From Pseudomonas sp. SCA2728.1_7 (lineage in GTDB: Bacteria > Pseudomonadota > Gammaproteobacteria > Pseudomonadales > Pseudomonadaceae), in NCBI RefSeq assembly GCF_018138145.1, contig NZ_CP073104.1, positions 6,105,001 to 6,169,000 on the forward strand: 64,000 bases of DNA. The letters run 5' to 3'. Below, in pieces: positions 17,642 through 27,171 of this stretch (position 1 is its first letter; each line of letters starts with the position of its first letter). The notes under the pieces are model-generated. The model did no database searches. It saw only the letters and a program-made list of their open reading frames with translations, and was not told where the DNA came from. The position numbers and the translations under genes are program-made.

Positions 17642-17926
17642 TTAGCCGCGGTATTCGCACAGGTAAGCGGTGTCGACCGCCACCTTCAGCTGGAACTTGC
17701 TGTTGGCCGGAACGTTGAACTGGCTGCCGGCGGCGAAGGTTTCCCAGTCGCTGCTGTCTGGCAGTTTGACGGTCAGCGCGCCAGACACCACGTGCATGAT
17801 TTCACGCTGAGCGGTGCCGAATTCGTATTCGCCCGGGGCCATGACGCCGATGGTCGCCGGACCTTCAGCGGTGCCAAAGGCGATCGACTTGACGGTGCCG
17901 TCGAAGTACTCGTTGACTTTAAACAT
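17642..17926 (-). CDS. ppnP: Pyrimidine/purine nucleoside phosphorylase PpnP
   Basis: 94 residues from ATG 17926 with GAGG upstream; the frame to 17974 adds an unlikely leader. It is a small single cupin: [39 protein letters not shown] and [10 protein letters not shown] are diagnostic for the DUF1255/YaiE family, which phosphorolyses several nucleosides to base and ribose-1-phosphate. It is cytoplasmic and single. Confidence 0.93.
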   Translation of the reverse strand: MFKVNEYFDGTVKSIAFGTAEGPATIGVMAPGEYEFGTAQREIMHVVSGALTVKLPDSSDWETFAAGSQFNVPANSKFQLKVAVDTAYLCEYRG

Positions 17927-18031
17927 GGGCGATTCCTCGAAAAGGGCTGAAAAATGGAGGCGGCCAGTATGCACAAGGCTTTCAACGCCGTCACCTGCCC
18001 GGCGTCTGTCCGCTGAGTTCTCGAATTGACC

Positions 18032-18574
18032 CTAGAGTGGCAAGACCAGTGGCAATAGCCGCGCAGTGTTGCGCGCATCCTCCAGCGCCCGATGCTGCTG
18101 ACCGTTGAACTGCATGCCGGCCAGTTGCAGCGCGCCGTTGAGACCCAGCGGTCGTTCCAGGCGTCGGGCCTTGGCGAAACGCTGTTTGAGGTTCATGTGC
18201 GGCACCTTGCTCAATCCACTGTCGATTTGCAGACGCTGCCATTCCTGCAACAACTGCTTGCGGTCGTAATCGCCCCAGCTGGCCCAGCCTTCGAGGCGCG
18301 TCTGATGCTGCGCGAGCCAGCGTTCGAACGCCGGCCAGACTTCGGTCAACGGCTGCGCCGAGTCGATATTGGCCTGGGTGATGTGCGTCAGTTCACGACA
18401 AAATGGCGTCAGTAACGGCCGTCGTGTCGGTTTGACGAAGCGCTGGAAGTGATCCTGCTCGCGCCCGGCGCGATCGACCAGGGTGGCGCCGATCTCGATA
18501 ATTTCCATTTCGGTGACCGGCCAGCCACCCTCATCGGTGGTGGCTTCCAGATCTATGACCAGCCAGTGAGGCAT
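18032..18574 (-). CDS. DEDDh 3'-5' exonuclease (ERI-1/DnaQ-like)
   Basis: 180 residues. The exonuclease motifs are ExoI DLEAT, ExoII with Asp in WASWGDYD and ExoIII HRALEDARNTA, giving the DEDDh set. The insert TPFCRELTHITQANID is typical of the ERI-1/KapD-like branch. It degrades nucleic acid from the 3' end; whether RNA or DNA is not readable. It follows atuF in the same direction after 70 bases and might be on the same transcript, but has no known link to terpene catabolism. Confidence 0.82.
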   Translation of the reverse strand: MPHWLVIDLEATTDEGGWPVTEMEIIEIGATLVDRAGREQDHFQRFVKPTRRPLLTPFCRELTHITQANIDSAQPLTEVWPAFERWLAQHQTRLEGWASWGDYDRKQLLQEWQRLQIDSGLSKVPHMNLKQRFAKARRLERPLGLNGALQLAGMQFNGQQHRALEDARNTARLLPLVLPL

Positions 18575-18644
18575 CGCAGGGTTCCTGATTTCCGCGTTCT
18601 GATAACTCAGAGCGTAGTCAAAACCCGCATGGGTGTGTGGGCGA

Positions 18645-20606
18645 CTACTCGACCTGCAACAGAACCTGACGATTTTTTACCTGATCGCCAACCTTGACCT
18701 GCACCCGCTTGAGCACGCCGTCGATGCCGGCCTTGAGCGGGTGCTCCATTTTCATTGCCTCCAGTACCACCAGCAACTGACCTTTGCTGACCGGGCTGCC
18801 TTCGCTGACCAGTACGTCGACAATGGCACCGTCCATCGGCGCTTTCAGGGTACCGGAGCTGACGCTGGTCTGACTGTCGATCACGGCGTGAGTTCGATCC
18901 TCCAGGCGCAGACTGCCGGGACGGGTGAACAGCCAGAGGTGCCCGCTATCCAGTCGATACGCGTGACGCTGGCGCAAACCGTCGATTTCCAGTGTCAGCG
19001 ACTGCGCGTCCTGATCGATGAGTGTTAACTCGAGCGTGCGTTCGGCAACCTGCACGGTGAAGGCGCCTTGCGCGTGAGCGAGCAGTTGCACTGTCCAGTT
19101 CTGATCATCAAGCCCGAGGCGATAATGCAGTGGGACGCTGGCGTTGTTGCGCCAGCCGGTGAGCGGTGCGCGGTGGGAGAGGGCGCTGGCCTGATAGAAA
19201 AGCAGCGCTGCAATGGCCAGTTCCTCGGCATCGGGAATGTAGCGGTGCAAGCAAGGGTGTTCACTGAAGTGCTTGGCAATGAACGCGGTACTGAAGTCAC
19301 CACTGATGAATTGCGGATGTTGCAGCAGGCCGGCGAGCAGGCGCTGATTGCTTTGCACGCCCAATAACACCGTGTCCTGTACTGCGCGCAACAGTTTGCG
19401 CCGAGCCTCTTCGCGAGTGGCGCCAAAGGCGATGAGTTTGCCCAGCATCGGGTCGTAGAACGGGCTGATCGATTGTCCTTCCAGCAAGCCATGATCGATT
19501 CGCGCACCCTGCTGCAGCGCTGGTGCCCACGCCTCGACACGGCCTGTTTGCGGGAGGAAATCCTGTGCGGGATCTTCGGCGTAGAGGCGCACCTCCATTG
19601 CATGCCCGTTGAGTTGGACCTGATCCTGAGTCAGCGGCAATGGCTGACCTTCGGCAACCAATATTTGCCACGCCACCAGATCCAGCCCGGTGATCAGTTC
19701 GGTCACCGGGTGTTCGACCTGCAGGCGCGTGTTCATCTCCAGAAAGTAGAACTGCCCACGTGCATCGAGCAAAAACTCCACGGTGCCGGCACCGACGTAA
19801 TTCACTGCACGCCCGGCTTTCAGCGCGGCTTCACCCATGGCCTGGCGCAGTTCGGCGGTCATCACCGGGCAGGGCGCCTCTTCGATGACTTTTTGATGGC
19901 GACGCTGGATCGAACAGTCGCGTTCGCCGAGGTAGATCAGGTTGCCGTGTTGATCGCCGAACAGCTGTACTTCGACATGCCGTGGCTCGATCAACGCTTG
20001 TTCGAGGATCAATTCGTCGCTGCCGAAACCGTTCAATGCTTCGGAGCGTGCGGTGCGCAGTTGCGCCGGCAAATCAACGGCGTTGTGCAGCAGACGCATG
20101 CCGCGTCCACCTCCGCCGGCACTGGCCTTGATCATCAGTGGGTAGCCGATGCGTTCAGCTTCACGCTGCAGGGTTGCATCGTCCTGTTTGGTGCCTTGAT
20201 AACCGGCGATGCACGGCACACCGGCTTCGAGCATGGCGATTTTTGACTGGCGTTTGCTGCCCATCAACTCGATGGCTTCGACGCTGGGGCCGATGAAGAT
20301 CAGTCCGGCCTGTTCGCAGGCTCGGGCGAATTCGGCGTTTTCCGAGAGAAAACCGTAGCCGGGGTGGATGGCGTCGGCGCCGCTGTGGCGGGCGGCGTCG
20401 AGGATCGCCGGGATGTTCAGATACGACTGCTGCACGGGGGCGGGGCCAATGTGCACGGCTTGATCGGCCATTTTGACGTGCAGGGCCTCGGCGTCGGCGT
20501 CGCTGAAGATGGCGACGGTGCGGTAGCCCAGCGCCTGGGCGGTGCGCTGGATGCGGCAGGCGATTTCACCGCGGTTGGCGATCAGGATTTTTTGGATGGC
20601 GGGCAT
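18645..20606 (-). CDS. atuF: Geranyl-CoA carboxylase alpha subunit (biotin carboxylase/biotin carrier) AtuF
   Basis: 653 residues from ATG 20606, with AGGA 9 nt upstream; the open frame above runs into a REPIN and was excluded. Biotin carboxylase N domain (ILIANRGEIACRIQRTA), ATP-grasp (KASAGGGGRGMR, ERDCSIQRRHQKVIEEAPCP, MNTRLQVEHPVTE), C domain, then a biotinyl domain with EAMKMEHP whose Lys carries biotin. With AtuC it carboxylates cis-geranyl-CoA in citronellol and geraniol catabolism. Leucine-pathway LiuD is closely similar; assignment to atu rests on the cluster order. Confidence 0.86.
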   Translation of the reverse strand: MPAIQKILIANRGEIACRIQRTAQALGYRTVAIFSDADAEALHVKMADQAVHIGPAPVQQSYLNIPAILDAARHSGADAIHPGYGFLSENAEFARACEQAGLIFIGPSVEAIELMGSKRQSKIAMLEAGVPCIAGYQGTKQDDATLQREAERIGYPLMIKASAGGGGRGMRLLHNAVDLPAQLRTARSEALNGFGSDELILEQALIEPRHVEVQLFGDQHGNLIYLGERDCSIQRRHQKVIEEAPCPVMTAELRQAMGEAALKAGRAVNYVGAGTVEFLLDARGQFYFLEMNTRLQVEHPVTELITGLDLVAWQILVAEGQPLPLTQDQVQLNGHAMEVRLYAEDPAQDFLPQTGRVEAWAPALQQGARIDHGLLEGQSISPFYDPMLGKLIAFGATREEARRKLLRAVQDTVLLGVQSNQRLLAGLLQHPQFISGDFSTAFIAKHFSEHPCLHRYIPDAEELAIAALLFYQASALSHRAPLTGWRNNASVPLHYRLGLDDQNWTVQLLAHAQGAFTVQVAERTLELTLIDQDAQSLTLEIDGLRQRHAYRLDSGHLWLFTRPGSLRLEDRTHAVIDSQTSVSSGTLKAPMDGAIVDVLVSEGSPVSKGQLLVVLEAMKMEHPLKAGIDGVLKRVQVKVGDQVKNRQVLLQVE

Positions 20607-20648
20607 GGTGAGGTTTCCTGAGGTTTTGGCGGTGAATGTGATGGCCTC

Positions 20649-20714
20649 ATCGCGAGCAGGCTCACTCCTACATTTGGAATGCATTTCCCCTGTAGGAGTG
20701 AGCCTGCTCGCGAT
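20649..20714. repeat. REPIN, GTAGGAGTGAG type, tail-to-tail, between atuE and atuF
   Basis: Two cores in the outward arrangement around the spacer TTTGGAATGCATTTCCCC. Near-identical 65-66 bp copies occur at 43872, 44862 (inverted) and 53990. It lies inside the atu operon and could form a hairpin in the mRNA between atuE and atuF. Confidence 0.92.
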
Positions 20715-20718
20715 GCTT

Positions 20719-21516
20719 TTAAGTGGCCCACCGAGGTTTCCGCTTTTGCACAAATGCCATGGTGCCCTCGATTCCTTCGTCGCCAGTCACCGCTTCGCTA
20801 AACCACTGCGCCGCCTGATCAAGCAGTTCACTCGAAGGCTGCCCGGCACTCGCCAACAACAATTTCTTGGTCATCGCATTCGCCTCCGGCGCGCAACACA
20901 ACACATGTTGCAGCACCTCATCGAGCCGCTCGGCCAACGCCTGCGCATCCTGCTCGACAAAATGCACCAACCCCAGACGCCGTGCCTGATGCCCGTCGAA
21001 ACGTGCAGCCGTCAGCGCCAATCGGCGGGTTTCGGTCAGGCCGATGCGCTGCACCACAAACGGCGCAATCTGCGCCGGCAGCAAGCCGAGGCTGGTTTCC
21101 GGCAAACCGAATTGCGCCTGATGGTCGGCAATCGCGATATCGCTGACACAGGCCAGACCGAAACCGCCGCCAAGCACCGCGCCTTGCAGCACCGTGATCA
21201 GCACTTGCGGCGCGTGCTGCGCTTCTTCCAGCAGAGCCCCGAAGGCGCGATTCATATCACGGTAAGCATCAGCGCCCTGAGCGCGCGCGCTGGCCATGTC
21301 CTTGATATCGCCGCCGGCACAGAAATGCCCACCGGCACCGCTGAGCACCAACGCCCGAACCGCACGGTCATCGCGCACAGCCGTCAGCACCGCGCGCAGT
21401 TCGCCAACCATCTGCAGGCTCATCGCATTGCGGCTATCTGGCCGATTGAGGGTGATGTGCAGCACGCCGCCATGCAGCTCCAGCAACAGCGTCTGGCATT
21501 GCGGCAGGTTGCTCAT
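20719..21516 (-). CDS. atuE: Isohexenylglutaconyl-CoA hydratase AtuE (crotonase family)
   Basis: 265 residues from ATG 21516, which overlaps the TGA of atuD (ATGA). Crotonase motifs: NRPDSRNAMS, the oxyanion-hole loops GAGGHFCAGGDIKD and GAVLGGGFGLACVSD, and LGLLPAQIAPFVVQRIG. It hydrates the carboxylated intermediate made by geranyl-CoA carboxylase. The much longer open frame to 21903 is a shadow of atuD. Ordinary methylglutaconyl-CoA hydratase (LiuC) is the alternative by sequence alone. Confidence 0.85.
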   Translation of the reverse strand: MSNLPQCQTLLLELHGGVLHITLNRPDSRNAMSLQMVGELRAVLTAVRDDRAVRALVLSGAGGHFCAGGDIKDMASARAQGADAYRDMNRAFGALLEEAQHAPQVLITVLQGAVLGGGFGLACVSDIAIADHQAQFGLPETSLGLLPAQIAPFVVQRIGLTETRRLALTAARFDGHQARRLGLVHFVEQDAQALAERLDEVLQHVLCCAPEANAMTKKLLLASAGQPSSELLDQAAQWFSEAVTGDEGIEGTMAFVQKRKPRWAT

Positions 21517-22670
21517 TTCTTTTTCCCCGGGAGGATGCCCATCAGTTTGCAGATGATCCCCAGCATGATTTCGTCGGCGCCGCCGCCAATCGATACCAGC
21601 CGCACATCGCGATAGGCGCGGGCCACCGGGTTGTCCCACATGAAGCCCATGCCGCCCCAATATTGCAGGCAGCTGTCGCTGACTTCGCGACCGAGACGCC
21701 CGGCCTTGAGCTTGGCCATCGACGCCAGCCGTGTGACATCCTGACCTTTCACGTATTGCTCGGTGGCCTGGTAAACCAATGCGCGCAGGCATTCGATTTC
21801 GGTCTGCAATTCGGCGAGGCGGAAGTGGATCACCTGGTTGTCGATCAGCGCATTGCCAAAGGTCTTGCGCTCCTTGCAGTACTCGATGGTGCTGTCGACG
21901 CAATATTCCAGGCCTTTGATCATGTTTGCCGCGCCGAACAGGCGTTCCTCCTGAAACTGCAACATCTGCATCATGAACCCGGCGCCTTCATGACCGATGC
22001 GATTGCGCTGGGGCACGCGCACGTTGTCGAAAAACACCTGGGCGGTTTCCGAGCTGCGCATGCCGAGCTTGTCCAGGTGCGAGCTGAGGCTGATCCCCGG
22101 CGTGTTCATCGGCACCATGATCAGCGACTTGTTGATGTGCGGTTTGTCGTCCGAGGTGTTGGCCAGCAGGCAGATGAAGTCGGCACTCGGCGAGTTGGTG
22201 ATCCACATCTTGCTGCCGTTGATCACATAGTCGTCGCCGTCCTTGCGCGCGGTGGTTTTCAGCCCGGCCACATCAGATCCGGCGCCAACTTCGGAGACGC
22301 CGATGCAGCCGACCTGCTCGCCAGTGATTGCCGGGCGCAGGAATTCTTCGCGCAGTTCATCGGAGCCGAAGCGGGCGAGGGCGGGCGTGCACATGTCGGT
22401 TTGCACGCCGATCGACATCGGAATGCCGCCGCAATGAATGGTGCCGAACTCTTCGGCAGCGACAATCGAATAGCTGTAATCGAGGCCCATACCGCCGAAT
22501 TTTTCCGGTTTGGAAATGCCCAGCAAACCGAGGTCGCCGGCCTTGCGGAAAATCTCGTGGATCGGGAAGCGTCCGGCCTTTTCCCATTCATCCACGTGCG
22601 GATTGATCTCGTGCTCGACGAACTGGCGGACGGTACGGCGCAGGGCTTCGTGTTCCGGGGTGAAGATCAT
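21513..22670 (-). CDS. atuD: Citronellyl-CoA dehydrogenase AtuD (acyl-CoA dehydrogenase family)
   Basis: 385 residues, full-length acyl-CoA dehydrogenase: N-terminal helical domain, the beta-domain FAD motif GCIGVSEVGAGSD and MWITNSPSADF, and the C-terminal CLQYWGGMGFMWDNPVARAYRD. It oxidises citronellyl-CoA to geranyl-CoA, passing electrons to ETF. It is coupled to atuE by an ATGA overlap and starts 30 bases after atuC. Confidence 0.86.
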   Translation of the reverse strand: MIFTPEHEALRRTVRQFVEHEINPHVDEWEKAGRFPIHEIFRKAGDLGLLGISKPEKFGGMGLDYSYSIVAAEEFGTIHCGGIPMSIGVQTDMCTPALARFGSDELREEFLRPAITGEQVGCIGVSEVGAGSDVAGLKTTARKDGDDYVINGSKMWITNSPSADFICLLANTSDDKPHINKSLIMVPMNTPGISLSSHLDKLGMRSSETAQVFFDNVRVPQRNRIGHEGAGFMMQMLQFQEERLFGAANMIKGLEYCVDSTIEYCKERKTFGNALIDNQVIHFRLAELQTEIECLRALVYQATEQYVKGQDVTRLASMAKLKAGRLGREVSDSCLQYWGGMGFMWDNPVARAYRDVRLVSIGGGADEIMLGIICKLMGILPGKKK

Positions 22671-22700
22671 TGTTCTTGTTCTCCGTAGAATCCGTGGCGG

Positions 22701-24317
22701 TCAGAACCGGCTGACGCCGAAGCTGTTGGGTTGCAGCGTGCGAATGTCGGCTTCGTGGCAGATATCGAGCAAATAGCCGAGCAGGGTGCGCGTATCGCGC
22801 GGATCAATCAGCCCGTCATCCCACAGGTTGGCGCTGGCGTAGAGCGCGGTGGACTGGCTGTCGAGTTTCTGCGCTGTGACCTGTTCGAGCATGTCGAGCA
22901 TTTTCGCGTCTGGCGTCAGGCCGTCCTTGAGCTGCTTGGCTTCGGTCACGATGCGCAAGACTTTGCCGGCCTGCGCACCGCCCATCACCGCCGTACGGCT
23001 GTTCGGCCAGGCGAAGATGAAGCGCGGATCGAGTCCGCGGCCGCACATCGCATAGTTGCCGGCGCCGTATGAGCCGCCGACCACGATGGTCAGTTTAGGC
23101 ACTCGTGCATTGGCCACCGCTTGAATCAGTTTCGAGCCGTGTTTGATCACGCCTTGCTGTTCCGATTCGGTGCCGACCATGAAGCCGGTGGTGTTGTGGA
23201 AAAACAGCAGCGGCGTCTGGCTCTGATCGCACAACTGAATGAACTGCGCTGCCTTGCTCGCACCGTTCGGTGTAATCGGGCCGTTGTTGCCGATGAAACC
23301 GCAGGCGCGGCCCTGAATTTTCAACTGGCCGCAAACGGTCTGCTGATCGAACTCGCCCTTGAATTCGACGAAGCAGGACTCATCGGCAATACGCGCGATG
23401 ATTTCGCGCACGTCATAGGGTTTTTTCGGATCGTCGGGGATCAGCCCGAGCAACTCGTCGATCGGGTAGAGCGGCTCTTTGTATTGCGGCTCCGGTAGCC
23501 ACGGCAGTTGTTCGTTCCACGGCAGCATGCGGAGGATTTCACGGACCTGACGCACGCCATCGGCATCGTTCTCTGCGAGGTATTCAGCGGTCCCGGCAAC
23601 CTGCGCGTGCATCTCGGCACCGCCCAGTTCTTCATCGGTGGCGACTTCACCGGTGGCGGCTTTTAGCAGCGGGGGACCGGCGAGAAACAGCTTGGCTTTG
23701 CCGCGCACCACCACCACGTAATCCGACAACCCCGGTTGATAAGCGCCGCCCGCCGTGGCCGAGCCGTGCACCACGGTGATCTGCGGCAAACCCATTGCCG
23801 ACATCCGCGCCTGATTGGCAAAACTGCGTGCGCCTTCGACGAAAATCTCCGCCGCGTAATTGAGGTTGGCGCCACCGCTTTCGGCGAGGGTAATCACCGG
23901 GAGTTTGTTTTCCTGAGCGATCTGTTGCAGGCGCAGGGATTTTTTCAGACCGCTCGGTGAAATGGTGCCACCCTTGATCGCGCTGTTGTTCGCCACCACC
24001 ATCGCGCGAATGCCACAGACGTAACCGATACCGGCGATCAGCCCGCCACCGGCCGAGCTGCCGTCCTTGTCGTCGTGCAACTTGTAGCCGGCGAGGCTGG
24101 CCAGTTCGAGAAACGGTGCACCGGGATCGAGCAACAGGTTCAGGCGTTCGCGCGGCAGCAATTGCCCGCGCTTGTCGAATTTCGCTTTGGCTTCGGCAGC
24201 CTTGTTCAGCAGGTTCTGTTCGAGCTGCTGGACTTGCTCGATGGCCGTGAGCATTGCCGCACGGTTGCGGGCAAACGCTTCGCTGTGCGGGTCGAGTCGG
24301 GACTGGATCTGCGGCAT
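22701..24317 (-). CDS. atuC: Geranyl-CoA carboxylase beta subunit AtuC (carboxyltransferase)
   Basis: 538 residues, a carboxyltransferase of the propionyl/methylcrotonyl-CoA carboxylase beta family: LLPRERLNLLLDPGAPFLEL, LAESGGANL, GSATAGGAYQPGLSDYVV and GGSYGAGNYAMCGRGLDPRF. It transfers the carboxyl group from biotin on AtuF to geranyl-CoA. It differs from the leucine-pathway subunit at several motif positions (e.g. SGGANLNYAAEIF). It starts 3 bases downstream of atuB. Confidence 0.88.
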   Translation of the reverse strand: MPQIQSRLDPHSEAFARNRAAMLTAIEQVQQLEQNLLNKAAEAKAKFDKRGQLLPRERLNLLLDPGAPFLELASLAGYKLHDDKDGSSAGGGLIAGIGYVCGIRAMVVANNSAIKGGTISPSGLKKSLRLQQIAQENKLPVITLAESGGANLNYAAEIFVEGARSFANQARMSAMGLPQITVVHGSATAGGAYQPGLSDYVVVVRGKAKLFLAGPPLLKAATGEVATDEELGGAEMHAQVAGTAEYLAENDADGVRQVREILRMLPWNEQLPWLPEPQYKEPLYPIDELLGLIPDDPKKPYDVREIIARIADESCFVEFKGEFDQQTVCGQLKIQGRACGFIGNNGPITPNGASKAAQFIQLCDQSQTPLLFFHNTTGFMVGTESEQQGVIKHGSKLIQAVANARVPKLTIVVGGSYGAGNYAMCGRGLDPRFIFAWPNSRTAVMGGAQAGKVLRIVTEAKQLKDGLTPDAKMLDMLEQVTAQKLDSQSTALYASANLWDDGLIDPRDTRTLLGYLLDICHEADIRTLQPNSFGVSRF

Positions 24318-24320
24318 GGC

Positions 24321-25190
24321 TTACTCCTTGTCCTTGAGGACATCGGGAAGGTAGGCCCGGTGAAAGCCGTTGAACGACTCACTGTGAGTGGCCTTGTGCA
24401 GTGGCCATGCACGGCTGCCGAGGCTGGCTGCGCCATCGATTTTCAGCGTGCTGCCACTGATGAATGCCGCCGCCGGGCTGAGCAGAAACACGATCGCGGC
24501 GCTGACTTCCGACTCGGTGCCGATGCGCTTGAGCGGCACATGTTCACGCAGGGTTGGAATCACCGCTTTGAACGCGCCTTCGTAAGTGTCCATGCCGCTG
24601 GAGGCGATCCAGCCCGGCGCCACCGCGTTGACCCGCACGCCGGCATAACCCCATTCGAACGCGGCAGTCTTGGTGAAGTTGTCCATGCCCGACCGCGCCG
24701 CGCCCGAGTGGCCCATGCCGGGCATGCCGCCCCACATGTCGGCGAGCATGTTGACGATGTTGCCGCCGTGTTTGCTCATCGACTGATTGAACACTTCCCG
24801 CGCCATCAGAAAACCGCCGACCAGATTGGTGCGCAATACGGTTTCGAAACCTTTCTGATTGATCGAGGCCAATGGCGACGGGTACTGGCCACCGGCATTG
24901 TTGACCAGACCATGAATCGGCCCGTGCTCGGCGATCAGCTCCTTGACCAGTTGTTTGACCGCTTCTTCATCACGGATATCGCAAGCCTTCCAGTGCGCGC
25001 GGCCACCGTCCTCGGCGATTTCGGCGGCGACTTTTTCGAGCTTTTCCGGCTTGCGCCCGACCAGCAGCACATTCGCGCCGAGCGCTGCCAGTTCATGCGC
25101 GGTGCAACGGCCGATGCCGCTGCCGCCGCCAGTGACGATGATGGTCTGGCCGCTGAACAGATCGGCGTTGAAAATCGACGCGTAAGCCAT
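24321..25190 (-). CDS. atuB: Short-chain dehydrogenase AtuB
   Basis: 289 residues, classical-type SDR. The cofactor motif is TGGGSGIG at residues 20-27, the NNAG motif is LVNNAGG, and the C-terminus beyond SGSTLKIDGAASLG carries an extra ~25-residue tail. The usual catalytic Tyr-x-x-x-Lys is not evident: after a serine-bearing MGHSGAARSGMDNF the Tyr position is changed, as in peroxisomal-type 2,4-dienoyl-CoA reductases. A role on an enoyl-CoA or terpenoid-alcohol substrate in the atu pathway is inferred from position. Confidence 0.83.
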   Translation of the reverse strand: MAYASIFNADLFSGQTIIVTGGGSGIGRCTAHELAALGANVLLVGRKPEKLEKVAAEIAEDGGRAHWKACDIRDEEAVKQLVKELIAEHGPIHGLVNNAGGQYPSPLASINQKGFETVLRTNLVGGFLMAREVFNQSMSKHGGNIVNMLADMWGGMPGMGHSGAARSGMDNFTKTAAFEWGYAGVRVNAVAPGWIASSGMDTYEGAFKAVIPTLREHVPLKRIGTESEVSAAIVFLLSPAAAFISGSTLKIDGAASLGSRAWPLHKATHSESFNGFHRAYLPDVLKDKE

Positions 25191-25202
25191 GCAAACAATC
25201 CT

Positions 25203-26987
25203 CTAGTCGAGCTGTTCGGCGATGCTCTGCGGCACCGGGATCTGGATTTCCAGCAGTTGCTGGGCGAAGGCTTTGCCTTGCGGGTCGATGCGCAGACTCG
25301 CCACGCCGCCACCGCCGAGAGCGTTTTCCAAGAGAAAATTCAGACTGTGGGTGCCGGGCAGATACCAGCGTTCGACCCGGCCGTGGATCGGGTCGAGCAC
25401 GTGGCTCATCCAGTCGACAATGACGGCCGGGGTCAGCGCTTCGGCGATCCACGGCAGGTATTCGGGTTTGCGCGGCAGCACGCCGATGTTGCTGTGATTG
25501 CCTTTGTCACCGGAGCGCGCCACGGCCAGTTTCACCAGCGCCACACTGGCATCGGCGCGGCCCTGAGGTTTCGGCGGTTGCTGGGGAATCGGCAAATCTT
25601 CGCTGTCGAGCGCTGCCAATGAGGGCAGGGCACAAGGATGGCGAACGCCGGCCAGATCAATCTGCAAGGTGCAGGCGCTTTTATCGATCAGGAATGAAAA
25701 CAGACGAATCAGCGGATACACCGTCGGCCGCCCGCCGACGATACCGGTCAGGCCTGGTGCCATGCCGGTGGCGGCCTGGGCGATTTCCCGGGAGAACAGC
25801 ACCAGTGCCTGTTTATTCGGGTGACGCACGGCGAGTTTGATCACCACTTCACGGCTGTCGTGGCGCTGGCCATGGGGGCCGTAAGTGGCTTCGCTGCCGA
25901 GCAGTTCGATGTCGGTTTCGCTGTAGGGCGGCCAACCGCGCTGGCTGAACATCTCCGCCGTTTTGGCGATGATTGCCTGACTGACGCGCCGCGCCTTGTC
26001 CACCGCATCGATACCGGCGATCAGACAACTGGCGGTGCAGCGGAAGCCGTCCGGGTACGTGGCGCTGACCTTGTACTTGTCGCTGGGTGGCAGGCCTTTG
26101 GCGCCGTGCACGTGCACCACGTTTTTGCCTTGTTGCTGAAGTTTGACCTGAGTGAAGTCGCAGACCACATCGGGCAACAGATACGCCTGCGGATCGCCGA
26201 TTTCATACAGCATCTGCTCGCCGACGGTCAGTGGTGTGACCAGTCCACCGGAACCTTCGGGTTTGCTGACGATGAATTGGCTGTCGGCGTTGACTTCAAC
26301 AATTGGAAAACCAATGTGCTCGTAATCCGGCACGTCGCGCCAATCGGTGAAGTTGCCGCCGGTGCATTGCGCGCCGCATTCGATAATGTGCCCGGCCAGC
26401 GCGGCCTGGGCGAGTTTGTCGTAGTCGTGCCACGACCAGCCGAATTCATGCACCAGCGCGGCGCTGACCACGGCGCTGTCGACGACGCGCCCGGTGATGA
26501 CAATGTCGACACCCAATCGCAGCGCTTCGACAATGCCCGGCGCGCCGAGGTAGGCGTTGGTGGATACGCACATCGGTGGCAGCGGGGCGCCGCTGAACAT
26601 CTCGGTGACGCCGTTGAGTTGTTTGAATTGCGGTTGCAGGTCATCGCCGATTAGTACGGCGATTTTCAGGTCGATGCCGGCCTTGTCACAGGCCGCTTGC
26701 AAGGCGTTGGCGCAGGCCTGCGGATTGACGCCGCCGGCATTGCTGATCACACGGATGTTCTGCTTGGCCAACTGCGGCAGCAGCGGCGTAAGGATTTCGA
26801 TGAAGTCGCTGGCAAATCCCGCCTGCGGGTCCTTCATGCGGGCGCCGGCCATGATCGACATAGTGATTTCGGCCAGATAATCGAACACCAGATAGTCGAG
26901 CTTGCCGCCCTCCACCAACTGCGCGGCGGCGGTGGACGTATCTCCCCAGAATGCACTGGCGCATCCGATGCGAACGGTGGTGGGCAT
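25203..26987 (-). CDS. atuA: Acyclic terpene utilisation protein AtuA (DUF1446)
   Basis: 594 residues from ATG 26987 ([18 protein letters not shown]), with GGAG 6 nt upstream; the frame to 27041 is rejected because it enters the operator. The DUF1446 N-terminal two-thirds contains [15 protein letters not shown] and the ITGRVVDSA block; the C-terminal part has [21 protein letters not shown]. The family is required for citronellol/geraniol growth, biochemical step unsettled. It is first gene of the atu operon, 11-12 bases before atuB, and faces atuR across the operators. Confidence 0.9.
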   Translation of the reverse strand: MPTTVRIGCASAFWGDTSTAAAQLVEGGKLDYLVFDYLAEITMSIMAGARMKDPQAGFASDFIEILTPLLPQLAKQNIRVISNAGGVNPQACANALQAACDKAGIDLKIAVLIGDDLQPQFKQLNGVTEMFSGAPLPPMCVSTNAYLGAPGIVEALRLGVDIVITGRVVDSAVVSAALVHEFGWSWHDYDKLAQAALAGHIIECGAQCTGGNFTDWRDVPDYEHIGFPIVEVNADSQFIVSKPEGSGGLVTPLTVGEQMLYEIGDPQAYLLPDVVCDFTQVKLQQQGKNVVHVHGAKGLPPSDKYKVSATYPDGFRCTASCLIAGIDAVDKARRVSQAIIAKTAEMFSQRGWPPYSETDIELLGSEATYGPHGQRHDSREVVIKLAVRHPNKQALVLFSREIAQAATGMAPGLTGIVGGRPTVYPLIRLFSFLIDKSACTLQIDLAGVRHPCALPSLAALDSEDLPIPQQPPKPQGRADASVALVKLAVARSGDKGNHSNIGVLPRKPEYLPWIAEALTPAVIVDWMSHVLDPIHGRVERWYLPGTHSLNFLLENALGGGGVASLRIDPQGKAFAQQLLEIQIPVPQSIAEQLD

Positions 26988-27032
26988 TTTTATCTCCGAC
27001 TCAGCGACCTGCGACAGAAGTGTCTGGAGGCT

Positions 27033-27050
27033 ACCAAGCAAGCGCTTGGT
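27033..27050 (+). promoter_or_regulatory. AtuR operator, half 1
   Basis: ACCAAGCAAGCGCTTGGT, containing the palindrome CAAGCGCTTG. The same 18-mer recurs in reverse complement 44 bases away with one mismatch. It lies between divergent atuA and atuR, where AtuR is known to bind tandem inverted repeats in P. aeruginosa. Confidence 0.85.
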
Positions 27051-27076
27051 TTGTAAACAGTTGAAACTATCTTCTG

Positions 27077-27094
27077 CCCAAGCGCTTGCTTGGT
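27077..27094 (-). promoter_or_regulatory. AtuR operator, half 2
   Basis: Reverse complement reads ACCAAGCAAGCGCTTGGG, matching the first site at 17 of 18 positions. The spacing of 44 bases is about four helical turns, so two TetR dimers could sit on one face. Confidence 0.85.
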
Positions 27095-27171
27095 TGCCGC
27101 TGGCGGCTTAAATTGCGCGCAACCCTGCGGTTTCAGGGGGCAACAGACTGATCGACTGTAGGAGAGAACGG

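Noticed and set aside
20643..20716. Possible CRISPR or transposon ends from repeated palindromes
   Set aside because: The repeats are dispersed REPIN elements without regular spacers, cas genes or transposase.
21663..22688. 341-codon plus-strand frame across atuD
   Set aside because: Shadow of the acyl-CoA dehydrogenase gene on the other strand.
18645..26987. Leucine/isovalerate (liu) cluster
   Set aside because: The DUF1446 gene atuA, the SDR and the gene order fit atu; liu has HMG-CoA lyase and no AtuA, and a MerR-type regulator rather than TetR.
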